Shown here piece after piece: positions 6,801 to 8,886 of a DNA stretch of 8,886 nt. The notes beneath the pieces were generated by a model, which made no database searches, was not told where the DNA came from, and saw only the letters and a list, made by a program, of their open reading frames with translations. This DNA is from Gemmatimonadota bacterium (GTDB lineage: Bacteria > Gemmatimonadota > Gemmatimonadetes > Gemmatimonadales > Gemmatimonadaceae). Position 1 is the first letter of the stretch. Each line of letters opens with the position of its first letter. The DNA is taken from contig JAQBPZ010000354.1 of assembly GCA_028287225.1 (NCBI GenBank), positions 1-8,886 of the forward strand, written 5' to 3'. The translations under genes and the position numbers were made by a program.

Positions 6801-7176
6801 CGTGCTCGTGGTGGACGAGGACGCGGTGGCCCTCGAGCACACCGCGAGCCTCATGGACGGCACCGCGACGCGCGTGCTGCGCGCGACCACGGGAACGGCC
6901 GCCATCGAGGCTGCGCGTCGCGAGCATCCCGACCTGATGATCCTGAGCCTCGAGATGAGCGGCGTGAGCGGCTTCGACGTGGTGGACGCGTTGAGTGGGT
7001 CGCCGGACACGGCGCGCATCCCGATCGTGGTCGTCACGACTGCGGCGGTGACCGAGCAGCAGCGCGCGCGCCTGAACGGCTCCGTCACCGCGATCATGGA
7101 CCGCGCCATGTTCTCGGACCAGCGCCTCCTCTCGGAGGTCCGGCGCGCGATGTCGGGCCGCGTGGCGGGACGCTGA
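3823..7176 (+). CDS. cytoplasmic hybrid histidine kinase: three near-identical PAS units, a fourth PAS, HisKA, HATPase, two receivers
   Basis: A 1117-residue sensor kinase without signal peptide or membrane span, so it senses in the cytoplasm. Domains in order: three PAS units of exactly 142 residues (28-169, 170-311, 312-453), each beginning GALQSAIFNSA and ending in a helical ARKQ-EE linker; a different PAS (about 462-585, FYTRSLIESNIDALMTTD); HisKA with MSHELRTPLNAIIGF and phosphoaccepting H604; HATPase_c (about 705-845) with N723 in the N box, DSGIGIS 775-781, LFKPFSQID and GTGLGLAM 805-812; REC1 (about 869-980) complete with E874/D875/D876, D918, S948 and K967; REC2 (about 992-1110) with D998/D1000 but Ser1042 where the phosphoaccepting Asp belongs. 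It should autophosphorylate H604 and pass phosphate to D918 or to the free receivers encoded one base downstream. The PAS ligand is unknown. The start is fixed by an in-frame TGA just before ATG 3823, although the ribosome binding site is poor. Confidence 0.95.
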   Translation: MTILPVTPIPDLDPSLERRHAESLLRTGALQSAIFNSAYFSSIATDARGVIQIFNVGAERMLGYTGADVMNKITPADISDTKELITRARALSEEFGTPITPGFEALVFKATRGIEDIYELTYIRKDGSRFPAVVSVTALRDATDAIIGYLLIGTDNTARKQAEEALVKAGALQSAIFNSANFSSIATDAAGVIQIFNVGAERMLGYTAADVMNRITPADISDPKELITRARALSEEFGTPITPGFEALVFKATRGIEDIYELTYIRKDRSRFPAVVSVTALRDAADAIIGYLLIGTDNTARKQAEEALVKAGALQSAIFNSANFSSIATDAAGVIQIFNVGAERMLGYTAADVMNRITPADISDPEEVIARAQALSAELGTPITPGFEALVFKATRGIEDIYELTYIRKDGSRFPAVVSVTALRDAADCIIGYLLIGTDNTARKQVEEERMKLDQRVRDQHFYTRSLIESNIDALMTTDPRGIITDVNKQTEALTGCTRDELIGAPFKNYFTDPARAEGAINRVLNEGKLTNYELTARARDGKLTVVSYNATTFHDRDRRLQGVFASARDMTELKRIEQTLQLKNVELEDASRMKSEFLANMSHELRTPLNAIIGFSEVLKDGMLGDLTDQQRGFIGDIFGSGTHLLSLINDILDLSKIEAGKMVLDLEPVQVAALFANSLTIIREKAAERHIQLTLDSCAEVGWMHVDSRKLKQIVYNLLSNAVKFSAEGGQVTLRACHVPREQVGRITPGRSGRSVPLASEKDAVFLEISVEDSGIGISPEGLEQLFKPFSQIDSGLARKFEGTGLGLAMVKLLAELHGGTVAVESAVGEGSRFTVWLPVHGAEASSSTPMSVPAIHPAPLAAGQLTALVVEDDFKSAELVRVQLEAEGFRVVHAASAEAALRMVEEQPLALITLDIMLPGMDGWEFLARIKEMPSLRSVPVVIISIVEDQGRGFALGAAAVVQKPLSREDLNSSLAGLHLLPASPADRLTVLVVDEDAVALEHTASLMDGTATRVLRATTGTAAIEAARREHPDLMILSLEMSGVSGFDVVDALSGSPDTARIPIVVVTTAAVTEQQRARLNGSVTAIMDRAMFSDQRLLSEVRRAMSGRVAGR
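3904..5181 (+). repeat. three tandem 426-base repeats encoding PAS units
   Basis: Units are 3904-4329, 4330-4755 and 4756-5181, each exactly 426 bases (142 codons) with no insertions or deletions. By my hand alignment, protein identity is 135/142 between units 1 and 2 and 129/142 between units 2 and 3, where 4 of the 13 differences fall in the last five residues as the linker changes to ERMKL. Units 1 and 2 differ by about 40 synonymous codons against 7 replacements, so the copies are not fresh duplicates. The repeats are in-frame domain duplications, not mobile DNA. Confidence 0.97.
4285..4415 (+). repeat. near-invariant 131-base tract at the PAS unit 1/2 junction (copy at 4711-4841)
   Basis: Bases 4285-4415 match 4711-4841 at 130 of 131 positions; the one difference is 4320 (g) against 4746 (c). 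Each copy spans the end of one PAS unit, the linker and the first 28 codons of the next unit. Elsewhere the units differ at a synonymous site every few codons, so this tract looks like a recent exchange or gene conversion. Confidence 0.85.
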
Positions 7177-7177
7177 C

Positions 7178-7546
7178 ATGGGTACCGTGCTCCTGGTGGA
7201 GGACAACCCGGCCAACATGACGCTCGCCGTGTTCCTGCTGCAGTCGGCGGGGCATCGCGTGCTCAGCGCGACGGACGCGGAGGCCGGGCTGGCCCTCGCG
7301 CGCACCGAACAGCCCGACCTCATCCTCATGGACATGCAGCTGCCCGGCATGGACGGACTGGAGGCCACGATGCTGCTCAAGGCCGACGAGACGACGCGCG
7401 CCATCCCGGTCATCGCCCTCACGGCACTCGCCATGAAGGGCGACGAGGAGCGCATTCGCGCGGCGGGCTGCGATGGCTACATTGGCAAGCCGATGCGCTA
7501 CAAGGAGTTCCTCGCGACGATCGCCACCCACCTTCCCACCGCATGA
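7178..7546 (+). CDS. single-domain response regulator (CheY/DivK-like receiver), 122 residues
   Basis: A stand-alone receiver that accepts phosphate from a histidine kinase or Hpt protein and signals by protein contact, since it has no output domain. All functional residues are present: acidic pair E8/D9 (LLVEDNPAN), phosphoacceptor D52 (LILMDMQLPGMDG), T82 (VIALTALAM) and K104 (YIGKPM). The length is that of a bare receiver. The ATG lies one base after the kinase stop codon, with a weak GGGA (7167-7170) upstream, so it is cotranscribed and probably translationally coupled with the kinase, its likely phosphodonor. The stop codon overlaps the next start (ATGA). It resembles receivers commonly encoded directly after PAS-rich hybrid kinases. 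Partner specificity is inferred from position only. Confidence 0.93.
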   Translation: MGTVLLVEDNPANMTLAVFLLQSAGHRVLSATDAEAGLALARTEQPDLILMDMQLPGMDGLEATMLLKADETTRAIPVIALTALAMKGDEERIRAAGCDGYIGKPMRYKEFLATIATHLPTA

Positions 7547-7950
7547 GCCCCGAGACCTCCGCCGCGCCCGGCCCGCTCCCGCTGATCCTCGTCGTGGATG
7601 ACGAGCGCCGCAACCGCCAGCTGCTCGAGGTCATGCTCGGGGGCGAGGGCTACGAGATCGCGCTGGCCTCGAGCGGGGCGGAGGCACTGACGATGGTCAC
7701 GGAACGTCCGCCGAACCTCATCCTGCTCGACGTCATGATGCCCGGGATGAACGGCTACGAGGTGGCCGCGAGCCTCAAGGTGAATCCACGGACGCGGCAC
7801 ATCCCGATCATCATCCTCACCGCGCTCGACGACCGCAACTCGCGGATTCACGGCCTTGGCGCCGGGGCCGAGGAGTTCCTGACCAAGCCGGTGAACCGCC
7901 ACGAGCTCTGCCTGCGCGTGCGCAATCTGCTCCGGCTCATGGAGCCCTGA
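7543..7950 (+). CDS. second single-domain response regulator, 135 residues
   Basis: Another output-less receiver. Conserved residues are D19/D20 (LILVVDDERRN), phosphoacceptor D63 (LILLDVMMPGMNG), T93 (IIILTALDD) and K115 (FLTKPV), so it should be phosphorylatable. The first 12 residues form a Pro/Ala-rich lead before the fold. The C-terminal helix NRHELCLRVRNLLRL resembles receivers that elsewhere are fused to HD-GYP, GGDEF or kinase modules, but here the gene stops right after it (TGA 7948-7950). The start overlaps the previous stop by four bases (ATGA), a standard sign of coupled translation. With the kinase and first receiver it forms a three-gene operon with two possible phosphate sinks. 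Its target is unknown; a binding partner encoded elsewhere is expected. Confidence 0.93.
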   Translation: MSPETSAAPGPLPLILVVDDERRNRQLLEVMLGGEGYEIALASSGAEALTMVTERPPNLILLDVMMPGMNGYEVAASLKVNPRTRHIPIIILTALDDRNSRIHGLGAGAEEFLTKPVNRHELCLRVRNLLRLMEP

Positions 7951-7951
7951 C

Positions 7952-7973
7952 GCCGGCGTGACCACCGGCCGGC
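7952..7973 (+). terminator. possible terminator stem after the second receiver gene
   Basis: GCCGG (7952-7956) can pair with CCGGC at 7965-7969 (8-base loop) or at 7969-7973, directly after the stop codon. No T-tract follows. If real, it would separate the kinase operon from the following receiver-PAS gene. Confidence 0.2.
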
Positions 7974-8118
7974 ACGCTCGTCCTGCCTCGGGGAGGTGGG
8001 CGCGGCTGCCGTCGCGCGCGTGAGTGGGGGATGCAGAACGTGCCGTCGACAACGCGTCGATGCATGCAGCGCAGTGCTCGGGCGGCAGGTCCGGAACGCA
8101 TCCTGGAACCGTCGCCTC

Positions 8119-8886
8119 GTGCAGCTCCCCGCCCGCCCGGACACTCCCTCCCCCGCCCTCGAGGGCGTCGTTCGCTCCACCGTGCTCGTCGTGGACGACA
8201 GCGACGCACAGCGCTACACCGTGACGCGCGCATTGCGCGCCGAAGGCTTCGACGTGATCGAGGCCTCCACCGGGGCCACGGCGCTGGCCATCGCGGCGCT
8301 CCAGGGCATCGACGCGGTCGTCCTGGACGTGAACCTCCCGGACATGGACGGCTTCGAGACCTGCCGTCGGCTCAAGGCCGGCTCGCCGACGCTGCTGCCG
8401 GTGCTGCACCTTTCGTCCTCCGCGACGTCTCACGCGGACCGCGCGCGCGGGCTCGACGCCGGCGCCGACGGCTACCTGACGCACCCCTTCGACGCCAACG
8501 TGCTGCGCGCCGCCGTCAGCGCCCTGGTGCGGCTCAAGCACGGCGAGCGGAGCCGCGTCGCGCAGGCCGCCGCCACGTCGCTGCTCCAGGAGGCGCTGGA
8601 CACCCTCCCCGATCACATCGCCCTGCTGGGACCCACGGCCGACGTGATCGCCGTCAATCAGTCGTGGTCGGAGTTCGCTGCGGGGAATGGTGGCGGCGCC
8701 GCGTGGCCCCTCGGGACCCGGTCGAACTATCTCGACGTCTGCGACCGCGCGTCGGGAGAGGGCTCCGTGGACGCGCACGCCGCCGCGGCCGGCATCCGGC
8801 GCGTGCTTGGCGGCGGCATGGTGCACTACTCGCAGGACTACGCCGCCAGCTCGCCGACCATGGAGCGCAATTTCCGGATGACGGTG
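8119..8886 (+). CDS. receiver-PAS signalling protein, probable GTG start, 3' end outside window
   Basis: No ATG opens this frame ahead of the receiver domain, so the start is uncertain. GTG 8119 is preferred because it leaves 20 residues before the domain; GTGs at 7996, 8020 and 8074 are in frame too, and none has a good ribosome binding site. Numbering from 8119: receiver with D26/D27 (TVLVVDDSDA), phosphoacceptor D70 (VVLDVNLPDMDG) and S99, but H122 replaces the usual Lys in YLTHPFD. After a helical linker, a PAS-like domain begins near residue 153 (ALDTLPDHIALLGPTADVIAVNQSW) with NYLDVC and a YAASSPTMERNF segment typical of one PAS subtype in sensor kinases and GGDEF proteins. The frame remains open to the window end, so the output domain is not visible; histidine kinase or diguanylate cyclase are both plausible. 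The 168-base gap from the preceding receiver gene may hold its own promoter. Confidence 0.85.
   Translation, partial: MQLPARPDTPSPALEGVVRSTVLVVDDSDAQRYTVTRALRAEGFDVIEASTGATALAIAALQGIDAVVLDVNLPDMDGFETCRRLKAGSPTLLPVLHLSSSATSHADRARGLDAGADGYLTHPFDANVLRAAVSALVRLKHGERSRVAQAAATSLLQEALDTLPDHIALLGPTADVIAVNQSWSEFAAGNGGGAAWPLGTRSNYLDVCDRASGEGSVDAHAAAAGIRRVLGGGMVHYSQDYAASSPTMERNFRMTV

Noticed and set aside
3622..7455. A very long minus-strand open frame (over 1200 codons) lying opposite the kinase gene
   Set aside because: It has no recognisable domain, is Arg/His/Gly-rich, and mirrors the codon bias of the well-supported kinase; stop codons are rare antisense to GC-rich genes.
7498..8826. Minus-strand open frame of over 400 codons opposite the receiver genes
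   Set aside because: The opposite strand encodes three receivers with complete or near-complete motifs; the antisense product has no domain.

Overview
The window is GC-rich with strong G/C bias at third codon positions, and its genes are closely packed bacterial genes dominated by signal transduction. The style (short lineage-specific hypothetical proteins, PAS/receiver-rich kinases, a FadE-like acyl-CoA dehydrogenase starting MPTYKAPL) would suit a Gemmatimonadota-type soil or freshwater bacterium. That taxon is an inference from general resemblance, not from a marker gene. No RNA gene, insertion sequence, CRISPR array, phage gene or defence system was recognised.

Left part (1-1743): the 3' end of an EAL-domain cyclic-di-GMP phosphodiesterase on the + strand converges on two very small minus-strand genes (737-925, then 539-736). 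These abut with no gap and encode proteins that align to each other without gaps, so they look like an ancient tandem duplicate. A 200-base stretch with several inverted repeats follows. Next is a minus-strand gene for a 204-residue unrecognised protein whose two halves share a repeated motif pattern.

Centre (1744-3692): a divergent intergenic region separates that gene from a complete acyl-CoA dehydrogenase (GTG start at 1920, 590 residues, catalytic glutamate present).

Right part (3823-8886): a signalling cluster reads on the + strand. It starts with a 1117-residue soluble hybrid histidine kinase: three almost identical 142-residue PAS units, a fourth unrelated PAS, HisKA, HATPase, a complete receiver and a second receiver lacking its phosphoacceptor aspartate. 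One base later comes a 122-residue single-domain receiver. Its stop codon overlaps the start of a second single-domain receiver of 135 residues. After a 168-base gap there is a receiver-PAS protein with a probable GTG start that runs off the window. The first three genes are very likely one operon. The expected flow is PAS sensing, autophosphorylation of His604, then transfer to Asp918 and/or the free receivers. No Hpt protein or DNA-binding output is encoded here, so the final output lies elsewhere.

The most unusual signal is the exact triplication of the 426-base PAS unit. Its copies are 91-95% identical in protein yet differ at many synonymous sites, except for a 131-base tract at the unit junctions that is almost invariant. 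This suggests long-term purifying selection plus local gene conversion.
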